DNA of 64,000 nt, taken from NCBI GenBank assembly GCA_900544555.1, contig UQWD01000001.1, positions 186,001 through 250,000 on the forward strand. Reading direction: 5' to 3'. This DNA comes from an uncultured Eubacteriales bacterium. Lineage in GTDB: Bacteria > Bacillota > Clostridia > Christensenellales > CAG-138. The first letter of the stretch is position 1, and every line of letters starts with the position of its first letter. Shown here one piece after another: positions 32,708-41,245 of this stretch. Under the pieces are notes generated by a model. It saw nothing but the letters and a program-made list of their open reading frames with translations, had not been told where the DNA came from and made no database searches. Made by a program: the position numbers and the translations under genes.

Positions 32708-32987
32708 ACAAAATGCTCTCATAGCCTGAAAATATAACCATCCCGTTCTCTTTTGCCCGTTTCCCGTAAATCCATTCGCACAGTCTTTAACCCGCCGTAT
32801 AGCATGTACTTAGGCGCGGTCCTTTTACCGCATATTTTTTGACTGATACCCGGAATAAATCGGCAAAAGGCTGCGAAACCTGCCATTGCAAGCCCAACAA
32901 ACGCGCATGTAATCGGCGTTTTCTAAAGGCGCCGCAATTGTGGCTGCAGAAAACGGAGTCTATATGCTACCCTTTTTAATTTAAGGC
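32708..32987. other. Divergent intergenic region
   Basis: No gene seen between the rplU promoter and the marR promoter. Confidence 0.5.
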
Positions 32988-33047
32988 TTTACAAAAAAAA
33001 CTGAGGTGTTATACTTAATATAGTCAAATATTTGATTATCAAATATT
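32988..33047 (+). promoter_or_regulatory. Promoter and 21-bp palindromic operator of marR
   Basis: TTTACA (32,988-32,993), 16-bp spacer, TATACT (33,010-33,015). Just past the expected +1 is a perfect palindrome, AATATTTGAT-T-ATCAAATATT (33,027-33,047). Its length and position fit an autoregulatory MarR operator. Confidence 0.8.
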
Positions 33048-33065
33048 GTACTTTAAGGAGGACTA

Positions 33066-33527
33066 ATGCTCAAAGAGAATGTTAATACATACGTCAATAG
33101 GTACTGCCGGTTACGGGATAAGCAATATGCCGCTTATGAGGGGTATGCCAGAAAACATGGTTTAACCACAAAAGAGCTGTTTGTTCTTGATATTCTTTAC
33201 TTTGCGCAAGACGGCTGTACGCAAGCCGAAATTTGTAAACGGCTTTCGGCCACGAAGCAGACCGTCAGTGCCGTGATTAAGAAATTCTGGATAAGAGGCT
33301 ACATCTCTTTCGAGGAATCAAAAACCGACCGGCGCAACAAAATTGTACGCTTCACCGCGTCCGGCAGAGAATATGTGGAACATATTATCCCTCCTGCCGC
33401 ACAAGCGGAGAATAATGCTATGGCAGAGCTGAGCGACGAACAACAAGCGGCTTTAGTACAGTTAACCGATTTTTTTTCAGAACAAATGCGTTTAAAATTC
33501 AAAGCGCTCCAGGAGGAATCACGATGA
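33066..33527 (+). CDS. MarR-family transcriptional regulator, 153 aa
   Basis: Winged HTH in the middle: LTTKELFVLDILYFAQDG, TQAEICKRLSATKQTVSAVI recognition helix, wing YISFEESKTDRRNKIVRFT, dimer helices at both ends. AAGGAGGAC before the ATG. Its stop overlaps the next start (ATGA), making it the first cistron of a four-gene unit that ends in two or three DNA-repair-type enzymes. It likely represses that unit through the palindrome upstream and responds to an unknown signal. Confidence 0.92.
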   Translation: MLKENVNTYVNRYCRLRDKQYAAYEGYARKHGLTTKELFVLDILYFAQDGCTQAEICKRLSATKQTVSAVIKKFWIRGYISFEESKTDRRNKIVRFTASGREYVEHIIPPAAQAENNAMAELSDEQQAALVQLTDFFSEQMRLKFKALQEESR

Positions 33528-34438
33528 TTATAAATACGGGCGGGCGGACAGATACAGTCCAGTATTACACGCCTTGGTTATTGGGGCGATTTGAAGCAGG
33601 CTATGTCCTTTCCCGCAATCCGATGTTCCAAAATAAGGTGACGCGATATGAGTTGACCCCGAATAAAGTCGACTGCGTGGTGTTCTGCTCTAAAAATTAT
33701 ACTCCCATTTTGCCGCATATCAGTAAAATCACGGGGCGCTTTCATACCTATTTCCACTATACGATTACGGCTTACGGAAAGGATATTGAGCCGGGTGTTC
33801 CGGGTATTGACGAGAGTATCAGCACCTTAATAAATTTATCGGAGATTATTGGCGCCGGACGTATCGCATGGCGGTATGACCCGGTATTGCTGACAAATAA
33901 ACATACCGTCCGGCGTCATCTGGAAACCTTTGAACATATGGCGTCCCGCTTATGCGGCCATATCGATCGCTGCATTTTCAGCTTTGTGGAAATGTATAAA
34001 AAACTGCAAACCAATATGCCGGACTTGATTCCTTTGACAGAGAAAGAAAAGGACGAATTGGCGGCGGGTCTTGGAGCGATTGCGGCCAAATATAATATTC
34101 CAATCCAGGCTTGCGGAACCAACGGCGATTACACACGCTATGGTATCTCCCCCTCCGGCTGCATAACGCTAAACATGATTGAGCGGGCAAACGGGACTCA
34201 ATTCCGCAATCTGAAACACAAGGGGTTACGGCGGGGATGTCACTGTATCGAGAGCCGGGATATAGGGGCATATGATACCTGTCTGAATGGCTGCAAATAT
34301 TGCTATGCAAATACGAACCCACACAAAGCCCGTGAAAATTACACGCTCCATGTACCTGAATCCCCTTTGCTGCTGGGACGCTTGAACACCACCGACACCG
34401 TTCAGCAAGGGACGCAAAGGAGCTTCTTAAAGCCATGA
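33524..34438 (+). CDS. DUF1848 protein, 304 aa
   Basis: DUF1848 family of unknown function: YELTPNKVDCVVFCSKNYTP, YFHYTITAYGKDIEPGVPG, GAGRIAWRYDPVLLT are typical. The C-terminus has C239-x-C241 and C253-LNG-C257-KY-C260, a CxxxCxxC set like that of radical SAM enzymes although the fold position is unusual (C-terminal). An Fe-S cluster is likely. Overlaps marR by four bases and the next radical SAM gene by four bases, so expression and possibly function are coupled. Probably a radical SAM-like or repair-associated enzyme; reaction unknown. Confidence 0.8.
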   Translation: MIINTGGRTDTVQYYTPWLLGRFEAGYVLSRNPMFQNKVTRYELTPNKVDCVVFCSKNYTPILPHISKITGRFHTYFHYTITAYGKDIEPGVPGIDESISTLINLSEIIGAGRIAWRYDPVLLTNKHTVRRHLETFEHMASRLCGHIDRCIFSFVEMYKKLQTNMPDLIPLTEKEKDELAAGLGAIAAKYNIPIQACGTNGDYTRYGISPSGCITLNMIERANGTQFRNLKHKGLRRGCHCIESRDIGAYDTCLNGCKYCYANTNPHKARENYTLHVPESPLLLGRLNTTDTVQQGTQRSFLKP

Positions 34439-35361
34439 ATACAAACCAAATTAAGGTGAAAGAAATTTCAGTAAAAACCATACTATCAAAATCTAATCTA
34501 CCTGTAGGGGATTATTCGGTCAACCCCTATGTGGGCTGTACCCATGCCTGCAAATACTGCTATGCGTCATTTATGAAACGGTTTACCGGCCACCCTGAGC
34601 CGTGGGGAACCTTTCTGGACGTAAAATACTGGCCTGAAATCCAAAACCCACAGAGATACGCGGGGAAGCGGTTGTTTTTCGGTTCCGTGACCGACCCCTA
34701 TAACCCACAGGAAGAAACCTATAAAAGAACAAGGACGCTGCTGGAACAGCTTCAAAACAGCGGAGCGGAAATCACTATCGCCACAAAATCCGATTTGGTA
34801 CTGCGTGATATGGATTTGATTAAGACATTCCCTAACGCTAGAGTTTCATTGTCTGTCAATACGCTCGACGAAGCGTTTCGGACGGATATGGACGAAGCGG
34901 TGAGTATCGCGCGGAGACTGGCGGCGATGGAAGCCTTTCACGACGCTGGCGTTCGTACTACCTGCTTTATCTCCCCGATATTTCCGGGTATTACGGATGT
35001 TCCGGCGATTGTGGAACGGGTGAACGATAAGTGTAACCTGATTTGGCTGGAAAACCTGAACTTGAGGGGAGGTTATAAGCCGGAGATTTTGGGGTACATA
35101 GCAACTCATTACCCGGCGCTTGTTCCCCTGTATCGTGAAATCTACCAGCTGGGCAACCGCGGATATTGGGACTTGCTAGACGAAGAAGCGCGGCTGCTGG
35201 CTGAAAAACGAGGGTTGTTATATCTGCGGAATGACGACTCTATGCAACGCCCGTTTGACGAACCGCCAATCATTGTAAACTACTTTTACCATGAGCAAAT
35301 AAGGCGCTCTGCAAATAAAAAAGAGGAGGAATCCCCATTATGCCGGAACTGCCGGAAGTAG
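34435..35361 (+). CDS. Radical SAM protein, spore photoproduct lyase-like (COG1533)
   Basis: PYVGCTHACKYCYASFMKRF gives the 4Fe-4S motif C35-x3-C39-x2-C42. FFGSVTDPYNPQEETYKRT and SVNTLDEAFRTDMDE are hallmarks of the Rv2578c/SplB-like group, and a CRNC pair ends the protein. These enzymes are related to spore photoproduct lyase, but the DNA-binding and substrate residues of true SplB are not evident, so the substrate is unknown. Overlaps DUF1848 by four bases and mutM by 22 bases. Shared operon with Fpg hints at nucleic-acid repair. Confidence 0.87.
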   Translation: MNTNQIKVKEISVKTILSKSNLPVGDYSVNPYVGCTHACKYCYASFMKRFTGHPEPWGTFLDVKYWPEIQNPQRYAGKRLFFGSVTDPYNPQEETYKRTRTLLEQLQNSGAEITIATKSDLVLRDMDLIKTFPNARVSLSVNTLDEAFRTDMDEAVSIARRLAAMEAFHDAGVRTTCFISPIFPGITDVPAIVERVNDKCNLIWLENLNLRGGYKPEILGYIATHYPALVPLYREIYQLGNRGYWDLLDEEARLLAEKRGLLYLRNDDSMQRPFDEPPIIVNYFYHEQIRRSANKKEEESPLCRNCRK

Positions 35362-36176
35362 AAACGATACGGAGAATTTTAGAGCCACAGATAATGGGGC
35401 GAAGTATCCTATCCATTACCGTGTACCGACCGGAAATAATTGAACATCCGTCGGCAGAACAATTCGCCGGATTTGTAACAGGAGCGAATATACGCGGCAT
35501 GAGCAGGCGGGGTAAATTTCTCTCCTTGCGCCTTGACAGCGGCGATACGGTTTGGCTGCATATGCGAATGACGGGGCAACTCTTGGTAACGCCGCCGGAT
35601 TATCCAACACAAAAGCACACGCATATTGTTTTCCGCTTGGATAATGCAATGGAACTGCGTTTTATCGACACTCGCCGTTTTGGACGGTTCTGGCTGCTGC
35701 ATGAATGGGAAAATGATACCTTTACCGGCAATGCAAAATTGGGGCTAGAGCCTTTTGACGGCTGCTTAACCGCCGATTGGCTGCGGGAAAAGATCGGGAA
35801 ACGCCGCAAGTCCATCAAGGAATGTCTGTTAGACCAGAGCGTGGTTGCGGGAATTGGAAATATCTATGGCGACGAAATTCTGTTTGCCGCACAGCTGTGT
35901 CCCTGCCGTCCGGCCTGTTCTCTAAAAGGAGAAGAATGGGGTATGCTTGCCTCCGCAATCCCCTCTGTCCTCAAAAAAGGAATAGACGATAACCGCATGA
36001 CCCCGAAGGAATACTTGGCAGGACAAGGAAAGGAATACCGGTCCGAGAAGTATTTCATGATTTACGGGCATAACGGCCAGCCCTGCCCATGCTGCAACAC
36101 ACCGTTGACGCGGATTGTACTTTCCGGCCGCAGCAGCGTTTATTGCCCGAGCTGCCAAAAGGCATTGCCATGTTAG
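35340..36176 (+). CDS. mutM: Formamidopyrimidine-DNA glycosylase (Fpg)
   Basis: Removes 8-oxoG and FaPy lesions and cuts the abasic site. The N-terminal proline nucleophile and glutamate are in MPELPEVETIRR; RRGKFL holds the conserved lysine; QSVVAGIGNIYGDEILF is the H2TH region; CPCCNTPLTRIVLSGRSSVYC is the C-terminal zinc finger. 278 residues, normal. GAGGAGG precedes ATG inside the radical SAM gene. Usually mutM sits next to polA or coaE; placement behind marR-DUF1848-radical SAM is unusual. Confidence 0.95.
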   Translation: MPELPEVETIRRILEPQIMGRSILSITVYRPEIIEHPSAEQFAGFVTGANIRGMSRRGKFLSLRLDSGDTVWLHMRMTGQLLVTPPDYPTQKHTHIVFRLDNAMELRFIDTRRFGRFWLLHEWENDTFTGNAKLGLEPFDGCLTADWLREKIGKRRKSIKECLLDQSVVAGIGNIYGDEILFAAQLCPCRPACSLKGEEWGMLASAIPSVLKKGIDDNRMTPKEYLAGQGKEYRSEKYFMIYGHNGQPCPCCNTPLTRIVLSGRSSVYCPSCQKALPC

Positions 36177-36527
36177 GCTCGGTGAATATATGAAGTCTTT
36201 TTGAACGAGCTTGCGGCCTTGATAGTTCACACGAACACGAAGTAAAAGACGAGTGAACTTAAGTATTTTCCTTTTACGTTAATGAAATAAGCTCTTGGTC
36301 AATACTTAAGGTATTATGGGTATGATTAAACTTGGGGCGCCAGCTTTTCAGTTTTAACGGCTCAACGCCTGTCCTGATTGGAGCTAGAACGCATAATTAA
36401 ACGTTTTTTCATATTCATTTTACGAAATATGATGTATAATCATCTTAACACGAATGGCCCGGTTAACCGGCGCGCTCGTTAACGGGCCGTTAAAAGCGAA
36501 CGAATATACTTGCTTGGAGGTTTACCT
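36177..36527. other. Intergenic region with a stem-loop before the ECF S component
   Basis: No gene. Near 36,457-36,491 GGCCCGGTTAAC and GTTAACGGGCC form a hairpin with one bulge, preceded by a TATAAT-like box at ~36,434. It may be a leader structure for the gene at 36,528; it does not match a riboswitch I know. Confidence 0.45.
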
Positions 36528-37085
36528 ATGCAAAAACCTGAATTAAAAACGCTCATTACCTCAGGAGTTATGCTGGTTGTTATTATCCTGCTCACATGCC
36601 TTATACGCATACCGATGGACATTATGCGCAACGACCAGGTGAGCGCCGGCGTATATATGCACCTCGGGGACGTCGGGATATTTTCCGCGGCCCTGCTGCT
36701 GGGCGGTCCTTGGGCCGCGCTAACCGCCGCGCTGGCCGCCTGCCTGTCGGATCTATTCGTGGGCAGCGGCGTATACGCCGTAGCTTCCCTGATTATCAAA
36801 GCGGGAGCCGCGTATATATGCGCAAAGCTCTTGTCGAGGGAACGGACATGGGCGAACCTGTTGAGGGCCGTCGCTTACCCTTCCCTGCTGGCGCTGTGCG
36901 CATACTTCCTCTACGACCTGATTATCATGAACAATTACAGCGTAGCTGCGCTTTCGCTGCCAGTACGTTTCCTGAACGGGCTTGTTAACGGTTTAATCGC
37001 CATACCCGTATTAAAATTGATTGACCGGATAACCTATGGAAAGAGCGGGTATGGCTCAATTCAACAAACGGGCAGGGTGAAGTAG
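36528..37085 (+). CDS. ECF transporter S component
   Basis: Six hydrophobic helices in 185 residues (for example TSGVMLVVIILLTCLI, FSAALLLGGPWAALTAALAA, LLALCAYFLYDLIIM, FLNGLVNGLIAIPVLKL). The GGPWAALTAALAACLSDLF and PVRFLNGLVNG segments are typical of vitamin-binding S components (the HMP/pyridoxine-like branch). It binds a vitamin and uses the shared EcfAA'T energising module encoded elsewhere. ATG 36528 has GGAGG seven bases upstream. Followed after six bases by an MBL gene. Substrate unknown. Confidence 0.8.
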   Translation: MQKPELKTLITSGVMLVVIILLTCLIRIPMDIMRNDQVSAGVYMHLGDVGIFSAALLLGGPWAALTAALAACLSDLFVGSGVYAVASLIIKAGAAYICAKLLSRERTWANLLRAVAYPSLLALCAYFLYDLIIMNNYSVAALSLPVRFLNGLVNGLIAIPVLKLIDRITYGKSGYGSIQQTGRVK

Positions 37086-37091
37086 CTAAGG

Positions 37092-37832
37092 ATGATTTTA
37101 ACAGTTTTGGGCAAATACGGCCCCTTTCCGGCGCCGGGCGGCGCATGTTCCGGTTATATGCTGGAGGGAGGCGGGGCGAAGCTTTTGATTGACTGCGGAT
37201 CGGGAACGCTCAGCCGTTTTTTCAGTTTATCGCAGTTAACGGATCTTGACGGGATCTTGATCTCCCACCTGCATTATGATCATATTTCCGATTTGTTTAT
37301 ATTACGCTACGCGCTTGAGCAGCTACATACGCGCGGGAAAGACGTGCCGATACCTCTGCTGCTGCTCGCGCCGGACAAGCCGGATATGGAGTTCAGGCAG
37401 CTTGCGGCCTCCGGCGTTTATAATATCGTGGTAATTGAGGACGGAATGCGGGCGAAAATTAAGGATATGACCGTAACGTTCCATAGGTTATATCATACAG
37501 TCCCTTCCTATGCGATGGATATAGACGCGGAAGGCAGAAGGCTGTTTTATACCGGGGATACCGGAAGCAGCGACAGGATAACCCAGCTTTGCAACGGTGC
37601 GGATCTGCTGCTTGCCGATACCTGCTTTTTAAGCGGCGATAAAATCCCCGCGTACCCCGCGCACTTAACCGCGCGCGAGGCCGGCGTTATCTCAAAAGCC
37701 GCAAATGTCCGCAAACTGTTATGTACGCATATCTGGGGCGGTGGATATACGGATGCTCAGGTGCTGGAGGAGGTAAAGCCGGTTTTCCCTCAGGCTCAGG
37801 TCGCGGTTGAAATGCGGTCGTACCAGATATAA
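37092..37832 (+). CDS. MBL-fold hydrolase, RNase Z-like group
   Basis: Starts MILTVLGKYGPFPAPGGACSGY, the N-terminus of the RNase Z-like MBL group. The metal motif is SHLHYDHISDLF, followed by GDTG and the late histidine in CTHIWGG. 246 residues, two zinc ions expected. Lacks the exosite arm of true RNase Z, so tRNA processing is unlikely; cleavage of a small phosphodiester or lactone is possible. Probably co-transcribed with the ECF S component. Confidence 0.87.
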   Translation: MILTVLGKYGPFPAPGGACSGYMLEGGGAKLLIDCGSGTLSRFFSLSQLTDLDGILISHLHYDHISDLFILRYALEQLHTRGKDVPIPLLLLAPDKPDMEFRQLAASGVYNIVVIEDGMRAKIKDMTVTFHRLYHTVPSYAMDIDAEGRRLFYTGDTGSSDRITQLCNGADLLLADTCFLSGDKIPAYPAHLTAREAGVISKAANVRKLLCTHIWGGGYTDAQVLEEVKPVFPQAQVAVEMRSYQI

Positions 37833-38148
37833 AAAATCCCGGCCGGGCGGGGCGTATCTGCTTGGTATTTGGAACTTTTTGGCCAAGAGCCAAAACACTG
37901 GCAAACCCATTATACTGATAACCGGTATCAAGTCATAGTGAACCGGGCTGTACGGTCGTTTATCTATCCGTACAGCTTTTTTGCTATGTATAGCATTCTT
38001 TTAAACGTATCCGCAAGCTAAACATTAACGTAAGGTTCCTAGAATCCGGCGCGCCCATTTTAAACGATAGCATTATATTATAGAGAACCGGATATTAAAA
38101 ATCAGATGATAACTGCTCCGGCAAAGGTTTAAGAAATAGTCCGGCGAT
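37833..38148. other. Convergent intergenic region
   Basis: No gene. AACCGGGCTGTACGGTCGTTTATCTATCCGTACAGCTTTTTTGC around 37,941-37,985, quoted here only to mark it by position, contains the arm GCTGTACGG pairing with CCGTACAGC and a T-run, a good terminator for the MBL gene. Confidence 0.6.
37946..37982 (+). terminator. Intrinsic terminator after the MBL gene
   Basis: GCTGTACGG pairs with CCGTACAGC over a ~13-base loop and TTTTTT follows. Confidence 0.85.
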
Positions 38149-38211
38149 CCTCAGGTACTATTATAACGCCGCAAACTGCCAATCCCTTAACCGAGATAAT
38201 AGTACATGAGG
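38149..38211. repeat. Long inverted repeat with 31-base spacer
   Basis: CCTCA-g-GTACTATTAT (38,149-38,164) and ATAATAGTAC-a-TGAGG (38,196-38,211) pair at 15 of 16 positions. The segment GATAATAGTACAT also occurs at 41,208-41,222. Position past the minus-strand glycerate kinase gene allows a terminator, but there is no T-run. Confidence 0.65.
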
Positions 38212-38263
38212 ATATGCTGTTTAAAGTGCTGCGCTTTTTGACATAAATCTATGTTTAGACCGC

Positions 38264-39406
38264 TTATAGATCCTGCTTCAAAGCTTTATATACGCGCATC
38301 AGGTTCTCTACCGTCAATCGGAGATCGCTTTTCGCGCGTTTTTTTGCTTCCCTAAAAGGTATCGCGGTGCGATTTATGCTGAATACACCGGTAACGCCCA
38401 TATCATACGCAGCATCGATCTCGCTTCCAATATCACCGACGACGGCAAAAAGCGGTACTCCGGCTGCCTTTGCTCTTTTTGCCGCGCCGATAACCGCCTT
38501 GCCCCTCAAGCTCTGCGCGTCAAACCTGCCCTCGCCGCTTAAAACCAAATCCGCGCCTTTTATAATCGATTCAAACCCAACCGCATCGAGCATGGTTTCA
38601 ATGCCCATACGCAATGTTGCCTTTAAAAACGCGGCCGCCCCGGCTCCCATGCCACCCGCCGCGCCCGAGCACGGCGTGGACGCAGTGGATACGCCGAGAT
38701 CCCGCCGTATGCGCTGCGATAGATGCGCCAGATTAAGTTCAAGCTCCTCAACCATTCCCGGCGAAGCGCCCTTTTGCGGGCTAAAGACGCGCGCCGCCCC
38801 GTTTTCCCCTAAAAGCGGATTATCCACATCACACATTGCGATGAACTCAATCCCATCGATCCGGCGCGTCAGCTCTGAAATATCGATGCGGGAGATCTCC
38901 CTCAGCGTCCCGCCAACGGGAACAAAGGCTTCTCCGCCGCTGTTTATAAAGCGCGCCCCGAGCGCAGCCGCCATACCAGCTCCGCCGTCGTTTGTCGCGC
39001 TGCCTCCAAGCCCGAGAATAACCCTTCGGCATCCGTTTTGAACGGCATGGCTTATAATTTGCCCTACGCCGTACGTGGTCGTAAGCGATGGGTTGGAGAA
39101 CGCGCCGGCCAACGGCAGGCCCGCGCAGGCCGCCGTCTCAATAACGGCCGTGCGCCCCTCGTCCAACAGACCGTAAAAGGTATCAATTTCTCTAAAATTC
39201 GGCCCCTGTACCCGGATTATGCGCTTCTCCCCGCCTAAGGCCGCCAAGAGCGCGTCGACGCTTCCTTCGCCTCCGTCGGCTATGGGAATGGAGATAACCT
39301 CCGCATTCGGAAAAACCGCGAAAACCGCCGCTCGCATTTGCTCGCAAGCTTGGATGGAACTCATTGTTCCTTTAAACGAGTCGGGAATCAGGATAATTTT
39401 GTTCAT
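38264..39406 (-). CDS. Glycerate kinase, GlxK/GarK type
   Basis: Phosphorylates glycerate with ATP, feeding glycolysis. Family hallmarks: IILIPDSFKGTMSS at the N-terminus, PIADGGEGSVDAL, LGLGGSATNDGGAGMAAALG, DVDNPLLGENGAA, LVLSGEGRFDAQSLRGK. 380 residues, full length, cytosolic. Convergent with the MBL gene, same direction as the aldehyde dehydrogenase gene 85 bp upstream. No regulator is evident nearby. Confidence 0.95.
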   Translation of the reverse strand: MNKIILIPDSFKGTMSSIQACEQMRAAVFAVFPNAEVISIPIADGGEGSVDALLAALGGEKRIIRVQGPNFREIDTFYGLLDEGRTAVIETAACAGLPLAGAFSNPSLTTTYGVGQIISHAVQNGCRRVILGLGGSATNDGGAGMAAALGARFINSGGEAFVPVGGTLREISRIDISELTRRIDGIEFIAMCDVDNPLLGENGAARVFSPQKGASPGMVEELELNLAHLSQRIRRDLGVSTASTPCSGAAGGMGAGAAAFLKATLRMGIETMLDAVGFESIIKGADLVLSGEGRFDAQSLRGKAVIGAAKRAKAAGVPLFAVVGDIGSEIDAAYDMGVTGVFSINRTAIPFREAKKRAKSDLRLTVENLMRVYKALKQDL

Positions 39407-39491
39407 AAATCCATTCTTAAGCCTTTCGTTACGCCTCGCCGGTAAAGCCGCACGGCTTTAATCTACGCTTTTAAATTGAGTAAACTACACG

Positions 39492-40853
39492 CTACCCCAT
39501 AAACCTGCGAAGCCACTTGAGTTTCCCCTCGGTATACGGGCGGTAACGCAGCGGCCAATCAAACCGGTTTCTTCTAATTAACATGCTTTTATAATGCGTA
39601 AATGTGTCAAAGCTTTTTTTACCATGATAGCTGCCCATCCCGCTCTCTCCAACGCCTCCGAATCCCATATAGGGGGTGGCAAGATGCATAACGGTATCGT
39701 TAACGCAACCGCCTCCAAACGATATTTCATCAAGCGCTTTTTGCTCAACCTTCTTATCCCGCGTGAACAAATAGAGCGCGAGCGGCTTTGGGCGCGAGCG
39801 CACAGTTTTGATCGCCTCGTCTAAATCCGAAAAAGCGATAACCGGCAGAATCGGGCCGAATATTTCCTCATTCATCACCGGGGACTCCCATGACGGATTG
39901 TCAAGTATCGTCGGTTCAATAAACCGTCTTTCCCTATCGCAACTTCCACCGAACACAATCCTTTCGCCCCGCATCAGATTTTGCAGCCGTTCAAAATGCC
40001 TGTCGTTTATAATAACCGGCATTTCCTCATAGGCGCCGGAGAAAAAATCACGGAAAGCTGCGCTTATGCTGCTGATTAGCGCATCCTTAACGCGCTCATG
40101 CACCAGAAGGTAATCCGGCGCAACGCATGTCTGCCCTGCGTTAAGGCACTTGCCAAACGCTATGCGGCGCGCCGCCGAGTCAATATCCGCGTCGGCCCAT
40201 ACGATGCAAGGGCTCTTTCCGCCCAGTTCAAGGCTGAGGGGAGTGAGAGAACGCGCCGCCGCTTCCATCACTTTTTTACCAACGCTTATCCCGCCGGTAA
40301 AGAAAATATAATCAAAGCGCTCCTCAAGCAGCGCGGAGTTTTCGCCGCGCCCTCCTTCAACAGCCGTTATGTGTTCCGGGGCAAAACATTCGCCTATGAG
40401 TTCCGCAATAATTCGGCTTGTATGCGGAGCGTAGGCGGATGGCTTGACAACCGCGCAGTTTCCCGCCGCGATAGCGCCGATAAGCGGCGTGACAGACAGC
40501 TGAAACGGATAGTTCCACGGCGACATTATCAGCGCCACGCCGTAAGGCTCCGGTATTATCAAGCTCTTTGCGGGAAACTGGGCCATGGGCGTCCTTGCTT
40601 TTACTGGCCGCATCCACTTTTTCAGCCGCCGCGCCGCGTGTTCCAGCTCGTTTAGCGCGATGCCTGTTTCGGTCATATACCCCTCATACTCGGGCTTGTT
40701 TAAATCCGCTTTGAGCGCGCTGAGGATATCCGCCTCGCGTTTAAGGATATAGCGCCGCATCCTTTGGAGCGACTCCCTGCGAAATGCATAGGACCTCGTG
40801 CGGCCGGCTAAAAAATAATCCCTTTGGGCTTGTACTATTTCATGGATATGCAT
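39492..40853 (-). CDS. Aldehyde dehydrogenase, class 3 type
   Basis: NAD(P)-dependent oxidation of an aldehyde to the acid. Motifs: PWNYPFQLSVTPLIGAIAAG, FFTGGISVGKKVMEAA, LELGGKSPCIVW (catalytic Glu), NAGQTCVAPDY (catalytic Cys). About 453 residues, the short class 3 (YwdH/AlkH-like) length, with a basic C-terminus (RNRFDWPLRYRPY). ATG 40853 (MHIHEIVQAQRDYF) is preferred; the longer frame reaches back into an acetyltransferase remnant. AAGGGG is eleven bases before. Physiological substrate unknown. Confidence 0.92.
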   Translation of the reverse strand: MHIHEIVQAQRDYFLAGRTRSYAFRRESLQRMRRYILKREADILSALKADLNKPEYEGYMTETGIALNELEHAARRLKKWMRPVKARTPMAQFPAKSLIIPEPYGVALIMSPWNYPFQLSVTPLIGAIAAGNCAVVKPSAYAPHTSRIIAELIGECFAPEHITAVEGGRGENSALLEERFDYIFFTGGISVGKKVMEAAARSLTPLSLELGGKSPCIVWADADIDSAARRIAFGKCLNAGQTCVAPDYLLVHERVKDALISSISAAFRDFFSGAYEEMPVIINDRHFERLQNLMRGERIVFGGSCDRERRFIEPTILDNPSWESPVMNEEIFGPILPVIAFSDLDEAIKTVRSRPKPLALYLFTRDKKVEQKALDEISFGGGCVNDTVMHLATPYMGFGGVGESGMGSYHGKKSFDTFTHYKSMLIRRNRFDWPLRYRPYTEGKLKWLRRFMG

Positions 40854-40897
40854 CTTTTGTTCTACCCCTTCTTCAGTATATGCCAGGTTTCCCGCCC

Positions 40898-41209
40898 TCA
40901 AATCCGCATACCCGATACAATCGCTCTGGATTCGTCGGATACGGTAACGAACCGCGACCTTCCCCTCATTCCGTAAATCAGCTCGCGTACAGGCGCGGCG
41001 CCAAGCCCCCCGGCGCGGTATCGCGGCGTAACCAATATTCAGTCGAGCTCCCTCCGGTCAAGCAGCGCGAGGCCAAAAGCGGCGGGAAGGCCGCTCCTTA
41101 AGTCATAAACCCATACCCAAAAATCCACTGGATGCGCATCCGTCCGTCCGGCCCGCGCATCTGTTTTCGGCGTTACCCGATTGTTCGCGTAGCCATACGC
41201 GCCCTTCAC
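40898..41209 (-). pseudogene. GNAT acetyltransferase remnant
   Basis: On the minus strand VDFWVWVYDLRSGLPAAFGL, then LALLDRRELD, an in-frame TGA (where Trp is expected) and ILVTPRYRAGGLGAAPVREL, ending TGA at 40,898. The R-Y-R-x-G-G-L-G-A part is the acetyl-CoA motif A of GNAT enzymes (usually RGRGLG). The 5' part is unclear and may also be frameshifted. Inactive; lies between nagB and the aldehyde dehydrogenase gene. Confidence 0.6.
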
Positions 41210-41245
41210 GATAATAGTACATTGTTTTGGCCGATATCACCCTGC

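Noticed and set aside
40098..40655. 185-codon plus-strand frame inside the aldehyde dehydrogenase gene
   Set aside because: Antisense shadow of a conserved enzyme with intact active-site motifs.
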